A DNA stretch of 34,291 nt from Pseudomonadota bacterium. GTDB lineage: Bacteria > Pseudomonadota > Gammaproteobacteria > Burkholderiales > REEB80. The DNA lies in the NCBI GenBank assembly GCA_018971485.1, contig JAGXAQ010000005.1:78882-113172 (forward strand). The letters are read 5' to 3'. This document shows positions 1 through 10,446 of this stretch, piece by piece. Each line of letters opens with the position of its first letter. Position 1 is the first letter of the stretch. A program made the translations under genes and the position numbers. The notes under the pieces are model-generated. The model was given only the letters and a program-made list of their open reading frames with translations, was not told where the DNA came from and made no database searches.

Positions 1-31
1 TTTGTCTACCGGTTCTTATGGCCCAGAAATT

Positions 32-2164
32 CTAGCGGCGCCTGACAGACGAAACGCCCTCGATCTGTTCAAGATCCTCCAGAAGCTGATTCAGGTTTTC
101 CATGCCTGGTGTCTCAATGGTGTACTGCAGTTTGGATAGGCCATGGCGGGATTCAGCACGCATCGCAGTCACCTTGATTTTTTGCCGCCGCAGGAGATCG
201 TTGATATGGGTTGTCAGATCATCACGGTTAGCGGCCCGTATCTCAATGTCGCTGGCATACAGTTTGCTCTGGCTTTTCCCCCAGCTTGCCTGAAAGACCC
301 GCTCGGGTGCCTTGGCCTGAAGCCGGATGAAGGTCGGGCAAGAAATTCGATGGATACTTGCTCCCCGTCCGATTGTAATAAAACCGCCGATGGCATCCGG
401 GGGAAGCGGTTTGCAGCAGCCTGCAATCTGCGTTAACAGATTGGCCTGTCCTTCTAGAAGGATATTGGAATCCTGATTCGGACTTTTGGGGCGCAGGATC
501 AGATCGGGAGTGATGGGATCAGCCGGGTTAACCAGGTTCTGAATCTGGGTTGTGGTGATTTCATTTCGTGCAATTGCGGCATAAAGGTCTTCACTATGGG
601 CAAACCCCAGGCTCTGTGCAATTTTGTCATGGGCCCAGGTCGCATTCAGGCGGTTGAGCTCCTTTTCAAGAATGTTTCGGCCATTTGATGCGTCAACAGA
701 AAACTCCTGCTGCCTGAACCATTGTCTGACCCGCATCTTTGCCTTGGCAGTTGTGATGTACCCCAGGGCAGGATTGAGCCAGTCACGGCTTGGAGAAGGA
801 TATTTGCTGGTTAGGATTTCTACCCGCTGTCCGGTGGATAAGGCCGTGTTCAGCGGGACAATGGATCCATCAACGAGTGCGCCTTTGCAATGGTGGCCAA
901 GTGTAGAGTGCAAGGCATAGGCGAAATCAATGGGGGTAGCTCCCCGGGGAAGATCAATGACTTTCCCGAGTGGGCTTAGGACATACACCTTGTCCTGGAA
1001 CAGGGCATGCTTGAAATGTTCAGAAAAACTGAGGTCACTCTCATTCAAGTCATCTTTCCAGCGTAGAATCTGGCGAACCCAGGCGATTTGTTCATCTCCG
1101 GGTGTTGCCTGCATCCCTTCCTTGTAACGCCAGTGAGCGGCGACTCCGTATTCAGCCTCCTGATACATTTCTTCGGTACAAATCTGTATTTCGACTGCCC
1201 GGTTTTCAGGTCCGATCACGGCTGTATGCAGGGCCCGATAGTTATTTGATTTGGGGTGGGCAATATAATCGTCAAATTCTCCCGGAATGGGAGGCCATAG
1301 GGCATGTATTAATCCCAGGACGGCATAGCATTCGGCAATATTCTTGACCTGGACACGAACCGCCCTGACATCATAGATTTGTTCGAATGATTTGTGCTTC
1401 CGGGTCATTTTGCGAATGATGCTCATGATGTGCTTGGGTCGGCCGGAAAGCGATGCCTGAATATGGGCTTCGTCCAGTTTTTCCTTGAGGGTGTCCAGGA
1501 TGGCGTTAATCGCAAGCGTGCGTTCTTCATGGTTTTGTTCGAGCAGTCTTGCAATGGCGAGATACCGGTCAGGTTCAAGCAGGCGAAAGGCCCGATCCTC
1601 CAGTTCCCACTTGATCTGCCAGATACCTAAACGATTGGCCAGGGGAGCGTGGATATCCATTGTTTCGTTGGCCAGGGACCGTATGGTTTCTGGATTGGTT
1701 TGGTCGATGAGGCGTAAAAGGGCAACCCGTTCAGCCAGCTTGATGATGACCACCCTGATATCTTCAGCCATGGCCAGAAGCATTTGACGGAATGCCTCGG
1801 CCTGGTGACGGCTCTCGCGCTGCCGGGAAGCCTCAATGGCCTGGAACTGTTCAATGGGGCGCATCCTGGTCACCCCTTGTATCAATTGCAGGACTGTTTT
1901 CGAGCAGTGCTGGCTTAGTGTGTCCTCATCAATGAACTCTCCTGCCCATTGTAAAAAGGCGGCGATGCAGGTGTCAGAATCCATTTGCATCTGGACCAGG
2001 ATGAGAGCAGTATTTAGCGCCAGCTCATCCAGGGGGATATTGGGTAGACGGTTTTTATCCTGGTAAAGGGGCAGGCCAAACCGGCAGGCCTGGTTAAATT
2101 GTCCAAGGTGGGCATCAGGAAGGAGTTTGCGGAGTGTATCCAGCAGTTTTTCAAGGGTGTGCAT
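32..2164 (-). CDS. relA: RelA-type (p)ppGpp synthetase
   Basis: GTP pyrophosphokinase of the long RSH family, making (p)ppGpp from GTP/GDP and ATP on starved ribosomes; 710 aa, normal for the family. The N-terminal pseudo-hydrolase region (about 40-190) lacks the HD histidine/aspartate pairs of SpoT/Rel, so hydrolysis is not expected. The synthetase domain (about 235-350) has GRPKHI and the acidic EFDD (296-299) that marks monofunctional RelA, where bifunctional enzymes have RxKD, followed by YRALHT and GVAAHWRYKEG. A TGS domain (about 391-453), a Cys-Cys-Lys-Pro zinc/RIS segment and a C-terminal ACT domain follow. The ATG at 2164 gives the expected N-terminus, although the upstream ribosome binding site is weak. 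It is transcribed divergently from htpG. Only 31 bp beyond the stop are visible, so its downstream partner is unknown. Confidence 0.95.
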   Translation of the reverse strand: MHTLEKLLDTLRKLLPDAHLGQFNQACRFGLPLYQDKNRLPNIPLDELALNTALILVQMQMDSDTCIAAFLQWAGEFIDEDTLSQHCSKTVLQLIQGVTRMRPIEQFQAIEASRQRESRHQAEAFRQMLLAMAEDIRVVIIKLAERVALLRLIDQTNPETIRSLANETMDIHAPLANRLGIWQIKWELEDRAFRLLEPDRYLAIARLLEQNHEERTLAINAILDTLKEKLDEAHIQASLSGRPKHIMSIIRKMTRKHKSFEQIYDVRAVRVQVKNIAECYAVLGLIHALWPPIPGEFDDYIAHPKSNNYRALHTAVIGPENRAVEIQICTEEMYQEAEYGVAAHWRYKEGMQATPGDEQIAWVRQILRWKDDLNESDLSFSEHFKHALFQDKVYVLSPLGKVIDLPRGATPIDFAYALHSTLGHHCKGALVDGSIVPLNTALSTGQRVEILTSKYPSPSRDWLNPALGYITTAKAKMRVRQWFRQQEFSVDASNGRNILEKELNRLNATWAHDKIAQSLGFAHSEDLYAAIARNEITTTQIQNLVNPADPITPDLILRPKSPNQDSNILLEGQANLLTQIAGCCKPLPPDAIGGFITIGRGASIHRISCPTFIRLQAKAPERVFQASWGKSQSKLYASDIEIRAANRDDLTTHINDLLRRQKIKVTAMRAESRHGLSKLQYTIETPGMENLNQLLEDLEQIEGVSSVRRR

Positions 2165-2230
2165 GAAGGGGTCGCCAGACAGTAAACAGGGTCGGTCTGC
2201 TTCAAGTTTAACATTTTCAGTGAAATTTGG

Positions 2231-2258
2231 CTTGAATGAGGAAATTTAGACTCCATAT
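2231..2258 (+). promoter_or_regulatory. Sigma-32-like heat-shock promoter of htpG
   Basis: CTTGAAT at 2231-2237 and CTCCATAT at 2251-2258 are separated by 13 bp. This closely matches the enterobacterial sigma-32 consensus (CTTGAA, 13-15 bp, CCCCATNT). It would start transcription near 2265, leaving a leader of about 48 nt before the htpG ATG at 2313. HtpG is a classical heat-shock regulon member, so the match has a sensible target. Confidence 0.7.
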
Positions 2259-2312
2259 TGCATGAATCGCCAGAGAAAAAGGCATGGGATAACTTGTCTA
2301 GGAGGAACGGTA

Positions 2313-4166
2313 ATGACTGTTGATACACGTAAGGAGACGCTTGGATTCCAGGCAGAAATCAAGGAATTGCTGCGTTTGATGATCCACTCTCTTTACAGCC
2401 ATAGCGAAATATTTTTAAGGGAATTGATTTCTAATGCATCAGATGCCTGTGACAAGCTTAAATTTGAGGCTTTGACAGATGCGGCACTCTATGAGAAGGA
2501 TTCGGATCTGAATGTGACGGTTATCTGGGATGCCAAGGCCAAAACACTTTCTGTGCGTGACAATGGGATAGGCATGTCGCGCGAGGAGGTGGTGGAAAAT
2601 ATCGGCACGATAGCCCGCTCCGGAACGCGCCGGTTTATTGAGGCCATGACGGGTGAAGCAAGCAAGGACATGAATCTGATAGGCCAGTTTGGGGTGGGTT
2701 TTTATTCTTCTTTTATAGTTGCTGATCGCGTTACGCTGTTTACCAGGAGAGCAGGCAGGCCATCAGATGAAGGTGTGAAGTGGGAGTCGACCGGAGAAGG
2801 GGAGTATACCCTTGAACAAATCGAGTGCCAGGAAAGGGGGACGGAGATCATTTTACACTTGCGCAGCGAGCATGCTGAATACTGTGACGGGTTCAGGCTT
2901 AAGGCCCTGATACGAAAGTATTCTGATCATATAGGGTTGCCGGTAAGGCTGATAGAGGCCGGGCAGACCGAGTTTGAAACCGTCAACCAGGCCGGTGCGC
3001 TGTGGGCCAAACCGAAACAGGAATTGAGCGAAGAGCAGTACCATGATTTTTATAAACGTATTGCTCATGATTCCAATGCCCCTTTGATTTATGCCCATAA
3101 CCATGTCGAAGGCCGTCAGAACTATACATCCTTACTGTTCATTCCATCCCGTGCCCCTTTTGATCTGTGGGATCGGGATCATCACCGCGGGCTGAAGCTG
3201 TATGTCCGACGTGTGTTTATTATGGACGATGCTGACAGTTTGTTGCCTCACTATTTGCGTTTTGTTCGAGGCATTATTGATGCCCAGGACTTGCCCTTGA
3301 ATGTGTCTCGGGAAATTCTGCAGACCAACAGTGACATTGATGCAATACGGTCAGCTTGTGTCAAACGGATACTTGGCATGATTGAAGAACTCAGTGAGGC
3401 GAAGGATGAACGGTATAAAACGTTCTGGAGCGAGTTTGGCCAGGTCCTGAAAGAAGGCATTGGTGAAGATTTCTCGAACAAGGAAAAAATCGCCTCCCTG
3501 TTACGTTTTGCCACAACCCGGACGGATACGGATGAACAGTCTGTCAGCCTGGATGATTATCTGGCAGGACTGGGAGAAGGGCAGGAGAAAATCTATTATG
3601 TCACGGCAGACAGCTTCATGGCTGCCAAGAATAGTCCCCATCTGGAAGTGTTCCGTAAAAAAGGGATTGAAGTGCTGCTATTGGCTGATCGGGTCGATGA
3701 GTGGATGGTAGCGCATCTTCCAGAATACAAGGGCAAGTCTTTGCAGTCGGTAACCAAGGGAGAACTGGATGCGGCTGCTGTAGAGGCTCAATCTGCCGAA
3801 CAGGATAGTCCCCGTAACAAGGCCCTGACAGAAAAGCTGGGTGAAGCTTTAAAGGATCAGGTGCGTTCTGTCCGGATCAGTCAGCGGCTGACTGAATCGG
3901 CAGCCTGCCTTGTGGCAGATGAGCATGAGATGGGTGCGCATCTGGAACGATTGCTCAAGGCTGCAGGTCAGCAAGTATCGGCGTCAAAACCCCATCTTGA
4001 GATTAATCCTGAACATCCCCTGATCAGACGTTTTGAGGCGGCCAGTGAAGAGGACGTAGCTGATTTTGCAAGTGTCATTTATGATGAGGCCTTGTTGAGT
4101 GAAGGAGGGCAGCTGGAAGATCCGGCAGGCTTTGTCAGGAAATTTAACCGGCTGCTTTTGAGCTAA
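2313..4166 (+). CDS. htpG: Molecular chaperone HtpG (Hsp90)
   Basis: Bacterial Hsp90, an ATP-dependent cytosolic homodimeric chaperone; 617 aa from the chosen start. The N-terminal GHKL ATPase has the expected motifs in order: FLRELISNASDA with the catalytic Glu, DNGIGM, GTIARSGT, and the lid GQFGVGFYSSF. The middle domain carries LYVRRVFI and LPLNVSREILQ, whose Arg is the usual middle-domain catalytic residue. The C-terminal dimerisation domain ends normally. The ATG at 2313 was chosen over an upstream in-frame ATG at 2262 because AGGAGG lies about 7 bp before it and the protein then begins at the family-typical TRKETLGFQAE. A sigma-32-like promoter lies upstream. The last 23 bp overlap the 3' end of the convergent NUDIX gene. 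Confidence 0.97.
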   Translation: MTVDTRKETLGFQAEIKELLRLMIHSLYSHSEIFLRELISNASDACDKLKFEALTDAALYEKDSDLNVTVIWDAKAKTLSVRDNGIGMSREEVVENIGTIARSGTRRFIEAMTGEASKDMNLIGQFGVGFYSSFIVADRVTLFTRRAGRPSDEGVKWESTGEGEYTLEQIECQERGTEIILHLRSEHAEYCDGFRLKALIRKYSDHIGLPVRLIEAGQTEFETVNQAGALWAKPKQELSEEQYHDFYKRIAHDSNAPLIYAHNHVEGRQNYTSLLFIPSRAPFDLWDRDHHRGLKLYVRRVFIMDDADSLLPHYLRFVRGIIDAQDLPLNVSREILQTNSDIDAIRSACVKRILGMIEELSEAKDERYKTFWSEFGQVLKEGIGEDFSNKEKIASLLRFATTRTDTDEQSVSLDDYLAGLGEGQEKIYYVTADSFMAAKNSPHLEVFRKKGIEVLLLADRVDEWMVAHLPEYKGKSLQSVTKGELDAAAVEAQSAEQDSPRNKALTEKLGEALKDQVRSVRISQRLTESAACLVADEHEMGAHLERLLKAAGQQVSASKPHLEINPEHPLIRRFEAASEEDVADFASVIYDEALLSEGGQLEDPAGFVRKFNRLLLS

Positions 4167-4731
4167 TTGAAAGCGGGGTTGTCTCTTGCGCCGGATCAAG
4201 ATCGATCTGGTGCAAGATGAACCGGTTGTTTTTCCGGTCTTCAAAAAAGTGGGCAAGTGTTTCGCGAACGCTAACGAAGGCCAGATCCTGCCAGGGGATG
4301 TCCCCTTCCTGAAAAAGCGCTACTTCCGTACTCTCGGTTGTTGGCCCGAAAACGGGAAGAAGTACCCTTGCCCGGTAAAACAGATGGACCTGATTCAGGT
4401 GGGCCAGATTAAACAGGCTGAACAAGGATTCAATCTGAACCTGGGCGCCAGTCTCCTCAAGCGTTTCCCGTATGGCTCCTTCGGATGTGGTTTCCTGGTT
4501 TTCCATAAATCCTGCGGGTAGGGTCCAGTATCCATAACGGGGTTCAATCGCCCTTTTGCATAGGAGAATGGAGCTTTTCCACTCCGGAATGCTTCCGACA
4601 ATCAGCTTGGGATTCTGGTAATGAACCATTTGACATTGATCGCAAACATGTCGCAGAAGTGTTTCACCAGGTGGAATCTTAAGGCTGACTTGATGGCCGC
4701 AACGTGAGCAGAATTGGATGGATGGATTCAT
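4144..4731 (-). CDS. NUDIX hydrolase with N-terminal zinc ribbon
   Basis: Predicted pyrophosphohydrolase of nucleoside diphosphate derivatives, 195 aa. An N-terminal zinc ribbon is formed by C8, C11, C30 and C33 (CSRCG and CDQC). A complete Nudix box follows: G74, five residues, E80, seven residues, then R88-E89 and EETG. The tail resembles small NudC-like or ADP-ribose pyrophosphatase-type proteins with this zinc ribbon, but it is shorter than NADH pyrophosphatase NudC, and the substrate cannot be read from sequence. The ATG at 4731 is preferred over one five codons upstream because AAGGA sits about 7 bp before it. It probably follows the GNAT-like gene in one (-) transcript (83 bp gap). Its 3' end overlaps htpG by 23 bp in a convergent arrangement. 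Confidence 0.88.
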   Translation of the reverse strand: MNPSIQFCSRCGHQVSLKIPPGETLLRHVCDQCQMVHYQNPKLIVGSIPEWKSSILLCKRAIEPRYGYWTLPAGFMENQETTSEGAIRETLEETGAQVQIESLFSLFNLAHLNQVHLFYRARVLLPVFGPTTESTEVALFQEGDIPWQDLAFVSVRETLAHFFEDRKNNRFILHQIDLDPAQETTPLSISSKAAG

Positions 4732-4814
4732 TTTGTTGTCCTTCATGAAAAGACTACCACCAAACGGGTTCGATTTCCATTACAGGTTTGCATCAAGGAC
4801 GGGTTGAAGGCTGG

Positions 4815-5981
4815 CTATTCCTGGCCAGGATGCAAGCCGGGTGATAAATGGAATGGGATACGTTCATTCAGGGATTGACCCCGGGCAAGAACAAAGCGTT
4901 TTTCTTCTTTAAGCCAGTCATGAATGGCCCGGTCCCAATCAGGATTAACCATGTGGTGCATTGAGAATACCTGTTGCGGCACATAGCCCCGGGCTAGCTT
5001 GTGTTCGCCTTGAACGCCTGCCTCGACCCGTTTTAACCGGGTCTGGATGGCATATTCGATGGCCTGGTAGTAGCAGGTTTCAAAGTGCAGCCCGGGTAAA
5101 TCAAGCAGGGCGCCCCAGTGTCGCCCATACAGGGTTGTTCCGTCCGTGAAAAACAAGGCTGCGGCAATTGGCCTGCCAGACTGTTTCGCCAGTATAAGCC
5201 GGATGGCATCAGGCATCGTGCTACCCAGGGTTTCGAAGAACTCAAGGTTAAGGTAGGGCAGGCTTAGATGCATCCGGTAGGTTTTGACATAGCAGCTGTG
5301 AAAAAAGGCCCAGGTTTCCGGGCGGATGTTTTGACCTTCCAGGCATTCGAAATGAAGATCCTGCCCGGCTGTTCTTTTGCGTTCCTGTTTTATTTTTTTA
5401 CGTTTGTCATGGCGAAGCGTATCCAGAAATTCCGAAAAGCTCTCATATCCTGGATTGTTCCAGCCAAACTGGATCTGTGCCCGTTCATGAAAGCCTGCCT
5501 GGGTCCAGGTGTTCCGCTCATCCTTTGCGATAAACAGTGCGTGCACAGATGAAACATCAAGATTTCTGGCCGCCTGCATGAGCTGCCTGGGTAATGCTTT
5601 GAGCAGATCTTCCGTTTGGGCAAGAAGCCTGGGTCCGGATACAGGGGAATAAGGAATGGCACAGACGAGTTTGGGGAAATAGTTGAAACCGGTTGATGCA
5701 TAGGCCTGGGCCCAGGCATGATCAAAAACATATTCGCCGTATGAATGCCATTTTCGGTAAAGAGGCATTGCAGCCACAAGCTGTTTTCCGTGAAAGCCGA
5801 TCAGATGCGCAGGCTCCCAGCCGGTATCAGCCGGTCCTACACATCCGGATGATTCCAGTGCTTTCAGAAAGGCATGCTGTACAAAAGGGTTAGGCCCGGC
5901 CAGCTGGTTCCATTCATTTTCCTTGAGAGCGGATATGGAGTAGCAGTGCCGCCAGTCGGGTTCAAAAACAGTCTGACTCAA
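4815..5981 (-). CDS. GNAT/FemAB-like protein of the DUF482 family
   Basis: 388 aa, matching the proteobacterial DUF482 family (often labelled GNAT N-acetyltransferase or peptidogalycan biosynthesis protein). Typical signatures are QHAFLKALE near the N-terminus, a central basic stretch (KRKKIKQERKR), GRHWGAL and FETCYYQAIEYAI in the acetyltransferase-like core, and GVQGEHKLARGY near the end. No signal peptide or membrane segment is visible. The family's reaction is not established; the fold resembles tandem GNAT domains of aminoacyl- or acyl-transferases. The first codon is TTG (complement of 5979-5981), preceded by an AAAGG site, and the protein begins MSQTVFEPDW. It lies upstream of the NUDIX gene on the same strand. 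Confidence 0.85.
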   Translation of the reverse strand: MSQTVFEPDWRHCYSISALKENEWNQLAGPNPFVQHAFLKALESSGCVGPADTGWEPAHLIGFHGKQLVAAMPLYRKWHSYGEYVFDHAWAQAYASTGFNYFPKLVCAIPYSPVSGPRLLAQTEDLLKALPRQLMQAARNLDVSSVHALFIAKDERNTWTQAGFHERAQIQFGWNNPGYESFSEFLDTLRHDKRKKIKQERKRTAGQDLHFECLEGQNIRPETWAFFHSCYVKTYRMHLSLPYLNLEFFETLGSTMPDAIRLILAKQSGRPIAAALFFTDGTTLYGRHWGALLDLPGLHFETCYYQAIEYAIQTRLKRVEAGVQGEHKLARGYVPQQVFSMHHMVNPDWDRAIHDWLKEEKRFVLARGQSLNERIPFHLSPGLHPGQE

Positions 5982-6160
5982 AATAACCTTTCCTTTATCT
6001 GCTTCAGTCTGGTTTACAGCAGGTTACACGGACGCGCGGATCCATTCCCTGCGGATTGTTCTGGTCCGCAATGAGCGTGACTCTCTTAATATGCCTGCAA
6101 TGAATCATGAATGAAACTTTTTTATCCTGTTTTGTGGTCTTTTCCAGGGCGAAGATCCGA

Positions 6161-6166
6161 TATAAT
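6161..6166 (+). promoter_or_regulatory. Possible -10 box upstream of nadE
   Basis: A perfect TATAAT lies 48 bp before the chosen nadE start codon. No good -35 hexamer is present at 16-18 bp spacing (the best is TCTTTT), so this is a candidate -10 only. Confidence 0.35.
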
Positions 6167-6213
6167 GTGGGAATGGATTGATTTTTCAAGGTCAGGATTG
6201 GCAGGAGGAACAG

Positions 6214-8195
<1,982 letters not shown>

Positions 8196-8564
8196 TCAGG
8201 GCCGGTTTAATCTGGTCTGAACGGGTTTTATTCTTTTTGCCGGGTTATACCTCGAAATAGGCACTTTGTTGCAAATGGACAAAAGTTGTCATGATCGGTA
8301 AAATTGATGCGATTTTGGGATTTTTATCAGCAGGTTTGGTGTTGAGAAAAATAGGTTTTTTCGAATAATAGCTTGTCGTTTTGCCTTTGCATCCCATCTT
8401 GTATCGGGTGCTAGTCATCCCAGTTTGGTCGGGTTTGGTGGCCGTTACCCGGGTTGTTCCCGGATGTTGCCGTACGTGTTGCATGATCCCCGAATTGGTA
8501 CGTCCCATCAGGAGGCATTACAGGTCATCAGGCAAGACCGGTTAAAGATAACGTGGAGAGCAAC
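8196..8564. other. Intergenic region between glnB and the FAH gene
   Basis: No convincing gene is seen in these 369 bp. The region contains one good sigma-70 promoter candidate (8342-8369) and a small inverted repeat CCGGG-ttgtt-CCCGG (8449-8463) in the predicted leader. No clear terminator was found directly after glnB. Confidence 0.6.
8342..8369 (+). promoter_or_regulatory. Sigma-70 promoter candidate for the FAH-PanE unit
   Basis: TTGAGA (8342-8347) matches TTGACA at 5 of 6 positions, the spacer is 16 bp, and AATAAT (8364-8369) matches TATAAT at 5 of 6. It would give a leader of about 190 nt before the ATG at 8565. Confidence 0.5.
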
Positions 8565-9335
8565 ATGGTACATTGGGTTCGATTTGAATATCGTGGAACA
8601 GTCGGTTTTGGAACCGTTGCGGATGGTATTGTTTCCATTCACGAAGGAGACATGTTTAATTCACCAGAATCGACCGGGAAGCAGGTGAAGCTTGCTGACG
8701 TCAAGATATTGACGCCAACTGAGCCGACCAAGATGATTGCGTTGTGGAATAATTTCCGCATGCTTGCTGAGAAGCTTGGCCTGTCCCGTCCACCTGAACC
8801 GCTTTACCTCCTGAAAGGAGGGAATTCCTTTTTTCCTCATGGGCAGAATATCCGCAAACCCCTTTCCTATGATGGCAAGGTGGTTTTCGAAGGCGAGCTG
8901 GGTATTGTTATTGGCCAGCGATTAAGCAATGTTTCGGAAGCGCAGGCTGAGGCTGGAATTTTTGGATATACGGTCATCAATGATGTTACGGCAGCCGAGA
9001 TCATCAATCGTGACAGTTCATTTGCCCAGTGGGTACGGGCGAAGAGCTATGATACGTTTGGCGTCTTCGGGCCGGTTATTGCCTCCGGGATTAAGCCTGA
9101 TGCCCTTACGGTTCGTACTGTGCTCAATGGGGAAGAACGGCAGAATTATCCTGTTTCGGATATGGTTTTTCCACCAGTCAAACTGGTTAGCTTGTTGTCA
9201 CATGACATGACGCTCCTGCCAGGAGACGTGATTGCCTGCGGGACTAATGTAGGTGTAGGTTCAATGAAACCGGGCAGCCTGGTTGAAGTCACCATAGATA
9301 GTATTGGCACCTTGTCCAATACTTATGCAGCTTAA
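8565..9335 (+). CDS. Fumarylacetoacetate hydrolase (FAH) family protein
   Basis: FAH-fold metal-dependent enzyme of 256 aa. The family includes acylpyruvate hydrolases, 2-hydroxyhepta-2,4-dienedioate isomerases, oxaloacetate decarboxylases and oxaloacetate tautomerases. The metal site is visible as E109 and E111 in FEGELGIVIG and D140 in YTVINDVTA; the C-terminal LLPGDVIACGTNVGVG loop is typical. The ATG at 8565 has GGAG at a proper distance. It lies 20 bp upstream of a PanE-family reductase, so the two form a transcription unit. The substrate cannot be settled from sequence. Given PEP carboxylase and C4-acid genes in the window, an oxaloacetate-directed activity is one guess; aromatic catabolism is less likely because no other such genes are nearby. 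Confidence 0.88.
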   Translation: MVHWVRFEYRGTVGFGTVADGIVSIHEGDMFNSPESTGKQVKLADVKILTPTEPTKMIALWNNFRMLAEKLGLSRPPEPLYLLKGGNSFFPHGQNIRKPLSYDGKVVFEGELGIVIGQRLSNVSEAQAEAGIFGYTVINDVTAAEIINRDSSFAQWVRAKSYDTFGVFGPVIASGIKPDALTVRTVLNGEERQNYPVSDMVFPPVKLVSLLSHDMTLLPGDVIACGTNVGVGSMKPGSLVEVTIDSIGTLSNTYAA

Positions 9336-9355
9336 AGGCAGGGAAAGGAAGAAAT

Positions 9356-10399
9356 ATGCGGATCTGTATTGTTGGAGCAGGTGCCATTGGTGGGTATGTG
9401 GCTGTCAAGCTGGCCCTGGCTGGTGAGGAGGTCACCGTCATTGCACGGGGGGATCATTTAAAGGCTATTCGCCAGAATGGTCTGACCCTTTTGGATCATG
9501 ATGGAACCGAAGTGGGTGTGGCCAAAAATATCCGGGCCACGGATTCAATTGCCGAGGCAGGAAAGCAGGATGTCGTTATTTTAGCGGTCAAGGCCCATCA
9601 GGTGATTGATGTTGTAGATGAACTCCCTTTGCTTTATGGACCTGACACAGTCATGGTGACGATGCAAAATGGCATCCCTTTCTGGTATTTCAAGAAGCTT
9701 GGAGGGAATTACGAGGATCTGCCCGTTCATATTGTTGATCCAGAGGGTGAGGTGCTCAAGCGGGTGGATATTGAACGGGTGATAGGCTGTGTTGTTTATC
9801 CTGCTGCTGATCGTGTTCGTCCAGGGGTTATCCGGCACATTGAAGGTGATCGTTTCCCACTGGGTGAACTTGATGGACGTCCGAGTGAACGGATCAAGAA
9901 AGTGTCTGAGGTGTTTACCCATGCTGGCATGAAAGCGCCTGTGTTTTCAAGTGAGTCTGAGCGACCGGGAACGCGTAATATTCGAGATGAGATCTGGTTA
10001 AAATTATGGGGCAACCTGTCCTTTAATCCCATTTCAGCTTTGACCCATGCCACGCTGGTTGATCTGTGTACCTATCCTTTGACGCATGATCTGGCTGCAT
10101 CGATGATGCGTGAAGCCCAGGCTGTTGCTGAAAAGCTGGGCGCGTCATTCAGGGTGTCGCTGGAGCGGCGTATTGAGGGGGGTGCCGAAGTAGGCAAACA
10201 CAAGACTTCTACGCTTCAGGATGTGGAGGCTGGCCATGAAATTGAGGTAGACGCATTAATTGGTGCGGTTCAGGAACTAGGCCAGGTCACCAAGACCCCT
10301 ACACCTCATATTGATTCGGTTTTTGCACTGGTTAAGCTTCTGGCCAAGGTCATGAAGGATGAGCATGTTGCAATTAAACCGGTTCCAGTGTCTTCCTGA
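9356..10399 (+). CDS. PanE-family (ketopantoate reductase-like) oxidoreductase
   Basis: NADPH-dependent 2-ketoacid reductase fold, 347 aa. The Rossmann motif GAGAIGG is at 7-13. The catalytic block at 214-230 keeps K216, N220 and N224 with the K-x3-N-x3-N spacing of E. coli PanE. It is about 45 residues longer than classical PanE, with an insert at about 115-140 (GNYEDLPVHIVDPEGE), so it belongs to the long paralogous subgroup rather than being clearly the pantothenate enzyme. It is not next to panB, which is 4.5 kb away on the other strand. Methylobacterium extorquens PanE2, of the same superfamily, is reported to reduce oxalyl-CoA to glyoxylate. With frc in this window that role is an attractive but untested alternative. 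AAGGAAG precedes the ATG. Confidence 0.85.
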   Translation: MRICIVGAGAIGGYVAVKLALAGEEVTVIARGDHLKAIRQNGLTLLDHDGTEVGVAKNIRATDSIAEAGKQDVVILAVKAHQVIDVVDELPLLYGPDTVMVTMQNGIPFWYFKKLGGNYEDLPVHIVDPEGEVLKRVDIERVIGCVVYPAADRVRPGVIRHIEGDRFPLGELDGRPSERIKKVSEVFTHAGMKAPVFSSESERPGTRNIRDEIWLKLWGNLSFNPISALTHATLVDLCTYPLTHDLAASMMREAQAVAEKLGASFRVSLERRIEGGAEVGKHKTSTLQDVEAGHEIEVDALIGAVQELGQVTKTPTPHIDSVFALVKLLAKVMKDEHVAIKPVPVSS

Positions 10400-10422
10400 T
10401 TCTGTTCGGATGCAACAATGAG

Positions 10423-10442
10423 ACGGGACCTTGTGGTCCCGT
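10423..10442. terminator. Bidirectional terminator between panE-like gene and rlmJ
   Basis: A perfect 8-bp stem ACGGGACC / GGTCCCGT with a TTGT loop, followed by TTATTTATT on the + strand. It sits between convergent stop codons and can serve both genes. Confidence 0.75.
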
Positions 10443-10446
10443 TTAT

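Noticed and set aside
6178-6189. TTGATTTTTCAA palindrome near the nadE start as a Fnr-type box
   Set aside because: The half-sites are separated by 4 bp, not 6, and it lies downstream of the -10, so it does not fit the frc and sucC/mtkA boxes.
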